Notes under the pieces: model-generated
The model's database searches: none
The model's input: the letters and a program-made list of their open reading frames with translations, nothing else
What the model was told of the DNA's origin: nothing
Made by a program: the position numbers and the translations under genes
From: Lachnospiraceae bacterium
Lineage (GTDB): Bacteria > Bacillota > Clostridia > Lachnospirales > Lachnospiraceae
Assembly (NCBI GenBank): GCA_017463255.1
Contig: JAFTPP010000032.1
Span: 186,001 to 250,000, forward strand
Direction of reading: 5' to 3'
Length of the DNA stretch: 64,000 nucleotides
Shown: positions 1 through 8,403 of the stretch, in pieces
How positions within the stretch are numbered: the first letter of the stretch is position 1
Layout: each line of letters starts with the position of its first letter

Positions 1-196
1 CAAAACCAAGATCTACAGTTACTGCATGTATTTCAAATTTCTTGGGATAAAAACGTTTTAATCCATGGAGAGCCATTAATAATGTGAGACTGTCTTTTCC
101 GCCTGATATACCGATGGCAATTTTATCCCCATCCTCAATCATGTTAAATTCATCAATTGCTTTTCTTGCAAGACTTAATACTTTTTGTAATTTCAT
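1..196 (-). CDS. ttcA: TtcA-type tRNA 2-thiocytidine synthetase, N-terminal part (cut by window edge)
   Basis: Only the first 65 residues are present; the gene runs off the left edge. The family is an ATP-dependent tRNA-modifying enzyme that activates a cytidine and puts sulfur on it in the anticodon loop. The PP-loop ATP-binding motif SGGKDS is visible at residues 31-36, preceded by a segment reading NMIEDGDKIAIG, which matches the start of TtcA/TilS-like proteins of the TtcA branch. The ATG at 194-196 has an AGAGG ribosome site just upstream. It is transcribed away from the AI-2E-type gene at 333. The later CxxC motifs that would confirm TtcA are outside the window, so a related PP-loop thiolase remains possible. 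Confidence 0.75.
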   Translation of the reverse strand, partial: MKLQKVLSLARKAIDEFNMIEDGDKIAIGISGGKDSLTLLMALHGLKRFYPKKFEIHAVTVDLGF

Positions 197-225
197 AATT
201 TCCTCTTATTTTTTGCTTTTAAAGA

Positions 226-254
226 ATTATATCATATTCATGACATAATGATAA
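226..254 (-). promoter_or_regulatory. Promoter for ttcA-like gene
   Basis: On the minus strand a TTATCA -35 box (249-254) and a TATAAT -10 box (226-231) are separated by 17 bases. A TG sits one base before the -10, as in extended -10 promoters. It lies about 30 bases upstream of the ATG. Confidence 0.6.
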
Positions 255-293
255 GATTTTATGAATTTTTTCCTTTTTTACCCTTATGTCACA

Positions 294-302
294 TGGTATA
301 AT
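294..302 (+). promoter_or_regulatory. Extended -10 promoter for the AI-2E-type gene
   Basis: The sequence TGGTATAAT gives an extended -10 element (TATAAT at 297-302) about 30 bases before the chosen ATG at 333. No good -35 box is seen at 17 bases, which fits an extended -10 promoter. Together with the ttcA promoter it makes this a divergent promoter region. Confidence 0.5.
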
Positions 303-332
303 AATTATAGTAATTCTTATTGGGAGGACAAT

Positions 333-1769
333 ATGAAATTTCGTGGTGATAAGAGATATTTTTACTGGGGATTAACCTGTTTTTTTACGGTTTGCGCCTG
401 TTTGTTAGTTTATTACATATTATTTCATGGTGTTAAGGTTCAGTCAGCCTTTGACAAACTGATTTCAACATTAATGCCGATTATTCTTGGGTTTGTATTT
501 GCTTATGTATTGGCACCTATTTTAAATGCAATTGAGAAGAAGATTATTTATCCGATTTTAAGCTATTTTCATAATAAGAAATTATTAAAAATCAGAAAGA
601 ATATTTTGGATTCTCAATCTGTGGTTGTAGATGAAAAAGTAGTTTTGTCCAGAGAGAATGTAAGTAAAAAATTACAAAACCGTATTCGTGTTATTTCTGT
701 ATTTTTAACGGTTATCATTATGCTTTTAGCGATACATGGTTTATTTTCCATGTTAATTCCACAGTTGGTTGGAAGTGTGGAAAACATTGTATCCCAATCC
801 GGTCATTATCTTAAGAATATTTCTGATTGGGTACATGATTTGGCTGATAAATATCCGGTTGTAGATGATTTTATTAGTAACAGTAATTTTAAGTTTTCTC
901 AGGAATCTATTGTTTTATGGCTTCAGGAAAACGTGGATTTAGAGAAATATTTACAAAATATCGGTGGCGCTTTTTCAACGGTATATAAGAGCGTTTTTGA
1001 TATTATAATGGCTTTGTTTAATTTAATTCTCGGTATCATTATTTCTGTATACTTATTATATAGTAAAGAGACTTTTTCCGGCCAAGCGAAAAAGATTGTT
1101 TATGCAGTTTTAGATACGAAGGATGCGAATTACTTTATTAAGGATATGCGTTTTGTTCATAAGACCTTTATCGGTTTTTTGTCGGGTAAGAGTATTGATT
1201 CCATCATTATTGGTATTTTATGTTTTATAGGCACAACCATTATTGGAACCCCTTATCCTGTTTTTATCAGTGTTATCGTTGGTGTGACTAACGTAATTCC
1301 TTTTTTTGGACCATATTTAGGTGCTATACCATGTAGTATCTTTTTATTAATGATAGAACCGATTCATTGTTTGTATTTCGTAATCTTTATTTTGTTCTTA
1401 CAACAACTTGATGGTAATGTAATTGGTCCAAAGATTCTTGGCGAATCTACCGGATTATCAAGTTTTTGGGTTATTTTTGCAATTACTTTCTTTGGTGGTA
1501 TATTTGGTGTATTCGGTATGATTATTGGTGTTCCTGCATTTGCGGTTATTTTTGCATTTATCAGAATTAAAATTAACCGTAAGTTAAAGAGGAGAGGATT
1601 ACCGATAGAAACCGAAAAATATATGTCTGTCACGGAGATTAAAAATAAAGAATTTGTGGTAAAAAATGATAGATTAAAATCAAAACAATCCAAAAAGGAG
1701 AGTATTAACTATCAAAAATTCGGCAGTAAGGCCCATGAATATGTGGAAATGGATGAGCCTAATGAATAA
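333..1769 (+). CDS. AI-2E family transporter (PerM/YdbO-like permease)
   Basis: This is a 478-residue polytopic membrane protein of the AI-2E transporter family (PF01594). Members export small molecules or drive sodium/proton exchange; the substrate cannot be read from sequence. Hydrophobic segments occur near residues 15-35, 45-65, then a soluble loop at about 90-130, a segment near 140-165, and a block of closely spaced helices from about 225 to 420. The second half contains the family's typical GTPYPVFISVIVGVTN and FGPYLGAIP stretches. The C-terminal 60 residues are charged and presumably cytoplasmic. The ATG at 333 was chosen over an in-frame one at 261 because GGGAGG stands 7 bases before it. 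dtd follows 41 bases later on the same strand. Confidence 0.85.
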   Translation: MKFRGDKRYFYWGLTCFFTVCACLLVYYILFHGVKVQSAFDKLISTLMPIILGFVFAYVLAPILNAIEKKIIYPILSYFHNKKLLKIRKNILDSQSVVVDEKVVLSRENVSKKLQNRIRVISVFLTVIIMLLAIHGLFSMLIPQLVGSVENIVSQSGHYLKNISDWVHDLADKYPVVDDFISNSNFKFSQESIVLWLQENVDLEKYLQNIGGAFSTVYKSVFDIIMALFNLILGIIISVYLLYSKETFSGQAKKIVYAVLDTKDANYFIKDMRFVHKTFIGFLSGKSIDSIIIGILCFIGTTIIGTPYPVFISVIVGVTNVIPFFGPYLGAIPCSIFLLMIEPIHCLYFVIFILFLQQLDGNVIGPKILGESTGLSSFWVIFAITFFGGIFGVFGMIIGVPAFAVIFAFIRIKINRKLKRRGLPIETEKYMSVTEIKNKEFVVKNDRLKSKQSKKESINYQKFGSKAHEYVEMDEPNE

Positions 1770-1810
1770 TCAACATACAAATGTCGGCATGTATGTATTT
1801 GGAGGTAATA

Positions 1811-2260
1811 ATGAAATTTGTGATACAACGTGTTAAGGAAGCTTCTGTAACAATTGATAATCAGGTGAAAGGCGCTATAAATAATGGTTTCTTAGTGTAT
1901 ATTGGTATTGGTAATGATGATTCAAAGTTAATTGCTGATAAAATGGTTTCTAAATTATTAAATTTGCGAATTTTTGCAGATTCTGAAGGAAAAACTAATT
2001 TGTCCATTCAAGACGTAAATGGTCAGATCCTGTTAATTTCTCAATTTACACTATACGCAAATTGTAAAAAAGGCAATCGTCCGTCATTCACTCAGGCAGG
2101 CGCGCCTGATATGGCAAATTCTTTGTATGAATATATTATTGAATCTGTTAAGAAGCAAATACCGGTGGTTCAAACCGGTGAATTTGGCGCAGATATGTCA
2201 GTATCGTCCATTAATGACGGTCCATTTACAATTCTTTTGGATTCTGCTGAAATCATATAG
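1811..2260 (+). CDS. dtd: D-aminoacyl-tRNA deacylase
   Basis: The enzyme hydrolyses D-amino acids wrongly attached to tRNA, protecting translation. At 149 residues it has the normal family length. Both active-site motifs are intact: SQFT at residues 77-80 and NDGPFT at 135-140, the latter carrying the Gly-cisPro pair that enforces chirality. The ATG at 1811 is preceded by GGAGG at 6 bases; an in-frame ATG 30 bases upstream lacks a ribosome site. It is the second gene of a two-gene plus-strand unit with the AI-2E-type permease and ends shortly before a strong hairpin. Confidence 0.95.
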   Translation: MKFVIQRVKEASVTIDNQVKGAINNGFLVYIGIGNDDSKLIADKMVSKLLNLRIFADSEGKTNLSIQDVNGQILLISQFTLYANCKKGNRPSFTQAGAPDMANSLYEYIIESVKKQIPVVQTGEFGADMSVSSINDGPFTILLDSAEII

Positions 2261-2310
2261 TATAATTCGTTAAACTTGTGTTTTGCGAATAGTTCTAACA
2301 ATAAAGAAAT

Positions 2311-2345
2311 AAGCAGCTATATCAATTATTCTGATATAACTGCTT
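2311..2345. terminator. Bidirectional terminator between dtd and the cytidylate-kinase-like gene
   Basis: A 14-base inverted repeat with one mismatch (2311-2324 pairing with 2332-2345, 7-base loop) is followed by a T-rich tract on the plus strand and a weaker one on the minus strand. It lies between two convergent genes and can serve both. Confidence 0.8.
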
Positions 2346-2359
2346 TTCTATTTTTTGAT

Positions 2360-2983
2360 TTATAATTGTTTTTCGAAGTTTTCGATATACGAAATTAAAA
2401 GATTTACAGTTCCCTCAATACCAAGTTTGCTGCTGTTAATGGAAATGTCATAGTTATCAGAGCGTCCCCATTTTTTTGATGAATAATAGTTGTAATAGCT
2501 TTGTCTTTGTTTATCCTTTTTAATCATCATATCCTTGGCTTTTTGTTCCGATAAATCAAATTTTTCCATAACACGTTTGATTTTGTTTTCTTCGTTGGCA
2601 TGTATAAAGATATTTATACAATTCTTATAATCAGCCAATGCATAGTCGGCACAACGGCCAACAATAACACAAGGTCCTTCATCTGCTATTTTTTTGATCG
2701 TATCAAACTGGGCTAAAAATACTTTTTGACTAATTGGCATATCTACAAATGATGAAGAATTATAGCCAAAGGAATAAGTATCCATAACCAGATTATATAA
2801 GAAAGAATTGGTGGGTCTTTCATCGTGAATTTTAATCATTTCTTCACAGAAACCACTTTCTTTTGCAGCTCTTGTTAATAAATCCTTATCATAGAATTTA
2901 ATTCCATAATGCTTTGCAAGTCTTTCACCGATTTCATGTCCTGCAGAGCCAAATTGACGTCCAATCGTAATTATAGTATTCAT
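2360..2983 (-). CDS. Cytidylate kinase-like family protein
   Basis: This 207-residue protein belongs to the cytidylate-kinase-like P-loop family (PF13189). The N-terminus ITIGRQFGSAGHEIG is the family's glycine-rich nucleotide loop, followed by FYDKDLL and, near residues 100-110, GPCVIVGRCADYAL. Family members are widespread in Clostridia and Bacteroidetes; whether they phosphorylate CMP is not established, and a canonical cmk may exist elsewhere. The gene has its own TTGATT-N17-TATAAT promoter and converges on dtd. The start ATG has GGTAGGG upstream. Confidence 0.8.
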   Translation of the reverse strand: MNTIITIGRQFGSAGHEIGERLAKHYGIKFYDKDLLTRAAKESGFCEEMIKIHDERPTNSFLYNLVMDTYSFGYNSSSFVDMPISQKVFLAQFDTIKKIADEGPCVIVGRCADYALADYKNCINIFIHANEENKIKRVMEKFDLSEQKAKDMMIKKDKQRQSYYNYYSSKKWGRSDNYDISINSSKLGIEGTVNLLISYIENFEKQL

Positions 2984-3024
2984 ATAGCATCCCTACCTTC
3001 TGAATAAAATTAAATTATAGCAAT

Positions 3025-3053
3025 ATTATACAAAATTATTACACAATAATCAA
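3025..3053 (-). promoter_or_regulatory. Promoter for the cytidylate-kinase-like gene
   Basis: TTGATT (3048-3053) and TATAAT (3025-3030) are spaced by exactly 17 bases on the minus strand. The site begins just past the rluD stop codon, so the cytidylate-kinase-like gene can be transcribed independently of aroB-lspA-rluD. Confidence 0.7.
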
Positions 3054-3054
3054 C

Positions 3055-3969
3055 TTATTCGTTTAAAATATCCAATAAATGTAAGAAATAATTAGGTAAC
3101 GGAGCTTCAATTTCTAAGTACTCTCCTGTTTTTGGATGATTAAAACCTAAAAACCATGCATGAAGAGTCTGGCCTTCTAATCGAAACTCTTCTTTTCTGT
3201 TGGAATAGACATCATCTCCAACGATTGGATGATTAATGCTTGCCATATGGACTCTAATCTGATGCGTACGTCCGGTTTCAAGCTTACATTCAATGTAAGC
3301 ATATTTGTCAAATTGTTTTAACACTTTATAATGTGTAACAGCCGGTTTGCCGTTTGGTGCATGAATCATCATTTTTTTCCGGTCATTAGGGTTTCTTCCG
3401 ATAGCTCCTTCTATGGTTCCACTTTCTTCATTAAAACGGCCGTGAACCAAGGCACGATATCTTCTGTCGATTCCATGGACTTTCAGCAAATCAGAAATAA
3501 TCTGATGACTTTCATTATTTTTACAAATAATTACGGAACCGGTTGTATTCATATCGATACGATGAACGATTCCGGGACGTAGAATTCCGTTAATTCCCGA
3601 CAAATTGCCTTTACAGTGATATAATAATGCATTTACCATGGTTCCTGAATAATGGCCCGGCGCAGGATGAACCACCATTCCTTTGGGTTTATTAACAATA
3701 ACAATATCATCATCTTCATATAAAATATCTAATGGAATATTTTCCGGTTTAATGTCAAGTTCAACGGCATCAGGAATGGATAACTCGATAATATCATCTA
3801 AATACACTTTGTTACTGGCAGATGCTGTTTTTGAATTAAGTAAAACATTTCCGTCTTTGATTAACTTTTGGATATAAGTACGGGAATGCTTTTCTAATAG
3901 TAATTGAATGCACTTATCTATTCTGATGTCATCATACTCTTCTGAAACTTTTAAAAATAAATGTTCCAT
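3055..3969 (-). CDS. rluD: RluA/RluD-family rRNA pseudouridine synthase
   Basis: The enzyme isomerises uridines in large-subunit rRNA. The 304-residue protein has an N-terminal S4 RNA-binding domain (about residues 10-60, with the segment SRTYIQKLIKDGNVLLN) followed by the catalytic domain. The catalytic aspartate is in HRIDMNTTG near residue 140, and the typical GRTHQIRVHMA motif appears near 240. The ATG at 3969 was preferred because GGAG precedes it by 6 bases, whereas GGAG abuts an earlier ATG at 3975. It follows lspA by 11 bases, the usual lspA-rluD pairing. Assignment to the RluA/RluD group is firm; the exact target uridines are not. Confidence 0.9.
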   Translation of the reverse strand: MEHLFLKVSEEYDDIRIDKCIQLLLEKHSRTYIQKLIKDGNVLLNSKTASASNKVYLDDIIELSIPDAVELDIKPENIPLDILYEDDDIVIVNKPKGMVVHPAPGHYSGTMVNALLYHCKGNLSGINGILRPGIVHRIDMNTTGSVIICKNNESHQIISDLLKVHGIDRRYRALVHGRFNEESGTIEGAIGRNPNDRKKMMIHAPNGKPAVTHYKVLKQFDKYAYIECKLETGRTHQIRVHMASINHPIVGDDVYSNRKEEFRLEGQTLHAWFLGFNHPKTGEYLEIEAPLPNYFLHLLDILNE

Positions 3970-3980
3970 ATACATCTCCG

Positions 3981-4520
3981 TTATTTATACTTAATTTCTC
4001 GATACTTCTTTTGTTTCATGTTTAAGAAGTTTAGATCGTCTTCTTTATATATAAAAAAGAATAAAAACAAAAGAATGATAGCTGCTATTGTAACAAAAAC
4101 ATCGGCAAGATTAAAAATCGGAAATTGAATGGCTTTAAAGTATATAAAATCAATAACATAGCCATTCATTAATCTGTCTGCAAGATTGCTTAAGGCTCCT
4201 GACATCATCATCGCTAATGCAATATGAAACATATTATATTTCTTATCATTAGGCATTTTAATGATTAAATAGACAATTATCATGGCTATAATTGAAGTAA
4301 CAGCCACAAAGAAAAATAATTGGTTTTCGAGGATTCCCCAGGCTCCACCGTAGTTTTCCTGATAACGTAATTCAAGCACGTTAGGAAAGATTACAATACT
4401 TTCTTTTGTTGGCAGACTTAAGTTATTAACAATGTAAAATTTTGACACTTGATCAATGAGTGCAAAGATAACAAGTAAAACCATATCAATAATGATGAAT
4501 TTCTTTTTATGCTTATTCAT
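3981..4520 (-). CDS. lspA: Lipoprotein signal peptidase (SPase II)
   Basis: This membrane aspartyl protease removes signal peptides from diacylated prolipoproteins. The 179-residue protein has four hydrophobic helices. Both catalytic aspartates are present, in GALSNLADR and in FNLADVF, and the NYGGAWG segment matches the NxGxxFG family motif. The ATG at 4520 overlaps the aroB stop by 8 bases, indicating translational coupling; longer in-frame starts inside aroB have no ribosome site. A lipoprotein substrate, the DD-carboxypeptidase at 8894-9877, is encoded nearby. Confidence 0.93.
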   Translation of the reverse strand: MNKHKKKFIIIDMVLLVIFALIDQVSKFYIVNNLSLPTKESIVIFPNVLELRYQENYGGAWGILENQLFFFVAVTSIIAMIIVYLIIKMPNDKKYNMFHIALAMMMSGALSNLADRLMNGYVIDFIYFKAIQFPIFNLADVFVTIAAIILLFLFFFIYKEDDLNFLNMKQKKYREIKYK

Positions 4521-5637
4521 TATCCATTTCATCCTCATTAAAGTAAATCTCTTTAATACCTGCAAGGATTTCTTCATCTGTTACATCGGTATCAATATAA
4601 GCCTTACCGACTTTTTTTAGTAATATAAACTTAATTTTACCCTGACTCATCTTTTTATCTGATTTTGTCAACGAAAGAATCGCTTCCGGATCAATATCAT
4701 CAATGGTGATTGGTAATTCGAAAGGTACAAACATATCACGGATTTCATAGTACTCTTCTGTTGAAAGAAGATTTTTCTTATAGGATATGTATGCTGCAGC
4801 CACACAACCTAAAGCTACACATTCACCATGAGCAAGTTCAAAGTTTTTGTATTTTTCTATGGCATGTCCAATGGTATGTCCAAAATTTAATAATGCTCTA
4901 TCTCCTTTTTCAAGAGGATCTTTTTCTACCACAGCTTTTTTGATTACATTACTTTGATATACCATTGGTTTTAAATAATCAATTTCACGTGTACCGATTT
5001 CATAGAAATGATTAATCAGCCACTCATAATACTTTGCATCTTTGATTAAACCGTGTTTAAGTACTTCTCCCATACCGGAATAGAATTGGCGGTCATCTAA
5101 TGTTTTTAAACAGGATAAATTGGTATAGACAAGGCGTGGCATTTTAAAAGCACCAACCATATTTTTATATTGGTCAAAATCCACACCGGTTTTACCGCCA
5201 ATCGAACTGTCAACCTGACTTAAAAGAGTTGTTGGTATTTGAATAAAGTCAATCCCCCTAAGATAGGTAGCAGCTGTATAACCGCACAAATCACCTACGA
5301 CACCACCGCCTAATGCAATTAATAAATCTTTCCGTTCAAACTTATTTTGAATTAAAAATTCGTATAATGCTTTAACTGTATCAAGGGTTTTGCTTTCTTC
5401 TCCTGCTTTGAAAGTAAAAACTTCTATATGTTCACAAAGCTTACTTAATTGTTCTTGTACAGAATCAGCATATAAAGGTGCAACATTAGAATCCGATACG
5501 ATACATATTGAGTGAAAGGATAATTCTAATGTTTTAATATTTTCAGATAATTCATTAAAATCTTCGGCATAAACAATATCGTAGCATGGTTTGTTTTGAT
5601 AGTTTACAGTAAGTCTGTTTATTGTTTCGTATTCCAT
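4513..5637 (-). CDS. aroB: 3-dehydroquinate synthase
   Basis: AroB makes 3-dehydroquinate from DAHP in the shikimate pathway, using NAD and a divalent metal. The 374-residue protein shows the NAD-binding GGGVVGDLCGYTAA segment (about residue 105), the PTTLLSQVDSSIGGKTGVD substrate motif (about 145), the GMGEVLKHGLI metal region and the GHTIGHAIE histidine motif. The ATG at 5637 has GGAG 6 bases upstream; a TTG further up would overlap the ribosome site itself. It follows the sepF terminator, so it heads its own aroB-lspA-rluD unit. Other shikimate genes are not nearby. Confidence 0.95.
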   Translation of the reverse strand: MEYETINRLTVNYQNKPCYDIVYAEDFNELSENIKTLELSFHSICIVSDSNVAPLYADSVQEQLSKLCEHIEVFTFKAGEESKTLDTVKALYEFLIQNKFERKDLLIALGGGVVGDLCGYTAATYLRGIDFIQIPTTLLSQVDSSIGGKTGVDFDQYKNMVGAFKMPRLVYTNLSCLKTLDDRQFYSGMGEVLKHGLIKDAKYYEWLINHFYEIGTREIDYLKPMVYQSNVIKKAVVEKDPLEKGDRALLNFGHTIGHAIEKYKNFELAHGECVALGCVAAAYISYKKNLLSTEEYYEIRDMFVPFELPITIDDIDPEAILSLTKSDKKMSQGKIKFILLKKVGKAYIDTDVTDEEILAGIKEIYFNEDEMDNE

Positions 5638-5668
5638 ATTTATCTCCAATCAAATCTAGTATTAAGAG

Positions 5669-5694
5669 AAAAAGCGCAAACAAATTGTCTGCGC
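5669..5694 (-). terminator. Intrinsic terminator after sepF
   Basis: On the minus strand, a 9-base stem with one G-U pair (between 5674 and 5694, 3-base loop, GCGCA/TGCGC ends) is followed directly by TTTTTCTCTT. It ends the HlyD-like/yggS/sepF unit and separates it from aroB. Confidence 0.8.
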
Positions 5695-5709
5695 CTGTGA
5701 AGCTTATTA

Positions 5710-6195
5710 TTAATAATCTAATGCTCCCCCAAACATATCCTGAAAATCTCCTGCAATATTAACAGTAGCCGGAGTTACAAGAAGTATTGAGCGACTGATT
5801 TTTTGTAATTTACCATCAATAGCATATGTAGAACCAGAGGTAAAATCGATAATTCTTTGTGCTAAATCTACATCTAAGCCTTCCAGATTTAATACTACAG
5901 TCTGGTTAGCCAACAATGTGTCAGTAATCTCATGAACTTCATCATATGAGGTTGGTTTAATAACGCACACCTGCATGCTGGAACCATTCTGTTTCTTACC
6001 GGTTCTGATAGGTGTAATCTTGGTTGCCGGTTTTGAAGAAACGGTTTCCTCAGATTTATCATACTTATCTTTATAGGAAGCGGATTTTGTTACGACTTCT
6101 TCATCCATATCATCATCATCAAGATAATCGTCATCATAATCTCCATCTTCTTCTGTCAGTCTGAGACTGTTCAGAAATTTGTCCATTACTTTCAT
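5710..6195 (-). CDS. sepF: Cell division protein SepF
   Basis: SepF tethers and bundles FtsZ at the division site of Gram-positive bacteria. The 161-residue protein starts with a short amphipathic membrane-binding helix (MDKFLNSLRL), continues with an acidic, low-complexity linker (residues 15-70) and ends with the conserved SepF core (residues 75-161). That core has the VVLNLEGLD and AQRIIDFTSGSTYAIDG stretches typical of the family. AAGGAGG lies 6 bases before the ATG. It is downstream of yggS, the standard ylmE-ylmF order of Firmicutes, but ylmG, ylmH and divIVA do not follow; instead there is a terminator and aroB. Confidence 0.95.
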   Translation of the reverse strand: MKVMDKFLNSLRLTEEDGDYDDDYLDDDDMDEEVVTKSASYKDKYDKSEETVSSKPATKITPIRTGKKQNGSSMQVCVIKPTSYDEVHEITDTLLANQTVVLNLEGLDVDLAQRIIDFTSGSTYAIDGKLQKISRSILLVTPATVNIAGDFQDMFGGALDY

Positions 6196-6210
6196 AATAT
6201 GCCTCCTTGG

Positions 6211-6915
6211 TTAATGACTATAATTTCTTTCGCCGAAAATGGATGTTCCAACACGTACAAAAGTTGCTCCTTCTTCAATTGCAACTTCGTAGTCACCGGA
6301 CATTCCCATAGAAAGTTCACTCATATCTACATTATCAATGTTTTCCATACTGATGTCAACAGATAATTCTCTCATTTTCACAAAATATGGTCTATTTTCT
6401 TCGGAATCTTCTACATATGGGGCAACTGTCATCAATCCATTGATATGAATTCCGGGTAAAACAGATATTTCTCTTATAAATTCAATGGCATTCTCTGGTT
6501 TGATTCCAAATTTACTTTCCTCATCCGCAATGTTGATTTCAATTAGGACATCAATAACGATGTTCTTTTTGATTGCTTCCTTGCTGATTGCTTCAGCCAA
6601 ACGTACAGAATCCACACTATGAATGCATGCAACCTTATCAATGATGTATTTCACCTTGTTGGTTTGTAAATGTCCAATCATATGCCATTTAATATCATTA
6701 GGCAGTTTATCATATTTGTCCATGATTTCTTGTACCTTGTTTTCACCAAATAATCGGCAACCGGAATCATAGGCAGCTTGTAACATCTCCCATGGTTTGG
6801 TTTTGGAAACAGCGATTAATTGAACGTTATTGCTTGTCTCTTTTCTGCGTTTTAATGCATTATCAATATTCTCATTGACCTTATTAATATTTTTCTGTAT
6901 AAATTCATATTCCAT
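6211..6915 (-). CDS. YggS/PLPBP pyridoxal-phosphate homeostasis protein
   Basis: YggS-family proteins carry PLP and control B6 vitamer and amino-acid pools; no catalytic activity is established. The 234-residue protein has the single TIM-barrel fold of the alanine racemase type. The PLP lysine is in LIAVSKTKP near residue 38, and HMIGHLQTNK (about 80) and the C-terminal MGMSGDYEVAIEEG phosphate-binding stretch are intact. It lies 15 bases upstream of sepF and 14 bases downstream of the HlyD-like gene, so the three probably form one operon. Confidence 0.93.
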   Translation of the reverse strand: MEYEFIQKNINKVNENIDNALKRRKETSNNVQLIAVSKTKPWEMLQAAYDSGCRLFGENKVQEIMDKYDKLPNDIKWHMIGHLQTNKVKYIIDKVACIHSVDSVRLAEAISKEAIKKNIVIDVLIEINIADEESKFGIKPENAIEFIREISVLPGIHINGLMTVAPYVEDSEENRPYFVKMRELSVDISMENIDNVDMSELSMGMSGDYEVAIEEGATFVRVGTSIFGERNYSH

Positions 6916-6929
6916 AATTAGCGCATTCC

Positions 6930-8321
6930 TTAATCATATACAAAATCATTTTCATTTACTGTGTTTGCATCCAGTACAATTCTGTCATATACAGTTAATC
7001 CATAGGTTGTATTTGGTTTAACAATGGCATATTCATCATTTTGGTATAAAATAGATATTTCTTTAAATTCTGCATATCCTTTATTCATATTATAAACTCC
7101 GATTAATGTACCGCTTTTGGTTACGGTAAAGGTTTCGGTGGAAGCTTCCTTAATAAGGATATCTCCAATACGCAATGAAGTCTGATCAATATAGTATTCA
7201 TTTGCAAGTTTAGAATAAATTGTGACCTCAACAAATTCACTGGTTGCCTGACCTTTATCATCATAAGCTAAGCGTAAAACACCTTCTTTACTGTTTTTGC
7301 CGCCTTTTATGATATATTCGGTAGGTATCATATAGAATTCTTTTTCTACAATGGATGATAAGGGAATCTTAAGTCCGGTTTCATCGTCCATTAATAATTC
7401 TATTTCTACGTAACGTTCATTAGCATACTGTAACATTGAGTGTCTTAAACTAAGAATTCCATATACACCATCCGGTAAATATACTAATTCAATGGGGAGT
7501 GTTGATGTGTTTGCAGTATCACAAAACATTACATCAACATATGTTTTATTTGCTAATTGTGCAGTTTGAATATCATTCAGTTTTATAACAAGCTGCCAAT
7601 TCTCATCATTGCATATTTTATAGATTGGTTCCCCAATATCTACCAAATCGTTGTTAAAAAACTGTTCTTTTTTATAGTTTTTGGTGTCAAAAATTGATGC
7701 ATTAATGGAAGCATGCGTAAATTGCTCATAACCATCCATATAATATGTCACAATACCTGAGCTATCTGAATATCCAAAATGTACAAAGTCAGAAAAATCC
7801 TGGCTTGTTATTTTTTCCAGGTTTTGAAACATTACATAATTGGCATATTTAAATAAGCTGGAATTAATATCATTTTTAAGATGATAAGTATTATTGAAAT
7901 TATCATCATTCTGATTTTTTTGGGCTAGCGCGATTTGGTTTTTGACTTCGTTTAATTCTTTGTCTGTTAATGTATTTGCCTGATTGGCATTATCATTTAA
8001 AAATGTAGCCAATTGATTACTTTCATCAATTGTAAAAATTAGATCTTTATATGCAGCCTTCGTACCTTCCTGCACATAATAATTGATGTAGCCGGAATAA
8101 TTGCTTGATACAATGGTTTCATTTCTTAAAGCAAAGGCGGTATATTTATTGGTAATAGATAAACTGCCTTCTTTTACTTCATACCCAACAATGGTATCTG
8201 AGCGGAAATACATGATGACAGCACAAATAATATAAATAATTATGACGCCAAATATGATCACACCGATATTGATATGATGTTTTTTCTTAAATTTGGTTAC
8301 ATTATTCTTAGTTGCTGCCAC
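6930..8321 (-). CDS. HlyD-like single-pass membrane protein in the sepF unit
   Basis: This 463-residue protein has a basic N-terminus, one membrane helix at about residues 19-39, and a long extracytoplasmic part. After the helix comes a biotinyl/lipoyl-like segment (NYSGYINYYVQEGTKAAYKD, about 75-95) resembling the split lipoyl domain of HlyD/membrane-fusion proteins, then a helical region (about 100-130) and later beta-rich segments with second lipoyl-type and barrel-like features. No ABC transporter or outer-membrane partner is adjacent. The start codon is GTG with GGAGAG before it. Its place ahead of yggS and sepF suggests an envelope or division role, but this is inference from context only. 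Weak similarity makes the domain call tentative. Confidence 0.7.
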   Translation of the reverse strand: MAATKNNVTKFKKKHHINIGVIIFGVIIIYIICAVIMYFRSDTIVGYEVKEGSLSITNKYTAFALRNETIVSSNYSGYINYYVQEGTKAAYKDLIFTIDESNQLATFLNDNANQANTLTDKELNEVKNQIALAQKNQNDDNFNNTYHLKNDINSSLFKYANYVMFQNLEKITSQDFSDFVHFGYSDSSGIVTYYMDGYEQFTHASINASIFDTKNYKKEQFFNNDLVDIGEPIYKICNDENWQLVIKLNDIQTAQLANKTYVDVMFCDTANTSTLPIELVYLPDGVYGILSLRHSMLQYANERYVEIELLMDDETGLKIPLSSIVEKEFYMIPTEYIIKGGKNSKEGVLRLAYDDKGQATSEFVEVTIYSKLANEYYIDQTSLRIGDILIKEASTETFTVTKSGTLIGVYNMNKGYAEFKEISILYQNDEYAIVKPNTTYGLTVYDRIVLDANTVNENDFVYD

Positions 8322-8361
8322 TTAATTCTCTCCGTTCATTCTAATTGTAAACAAGCGAGTA

Positions 8362-8388
8362 AAAAGCCCCGGACCTTCCGAGGCTTTC
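8362..8388 (-). terminator. Intrinsic terminator after the P-loop gene
   Basis: On the minus strand, AAAGCC and GGCTTT arms with inner CGG/CCG pairs form a 10-base stem with one mismatch, followed by TTTTT. It lies between the small P-loop gene and the HlyD-like gene. Confidence 0.8.
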
Positions 8389-8403
8389 TGTGATTCATTT
8401 TGA

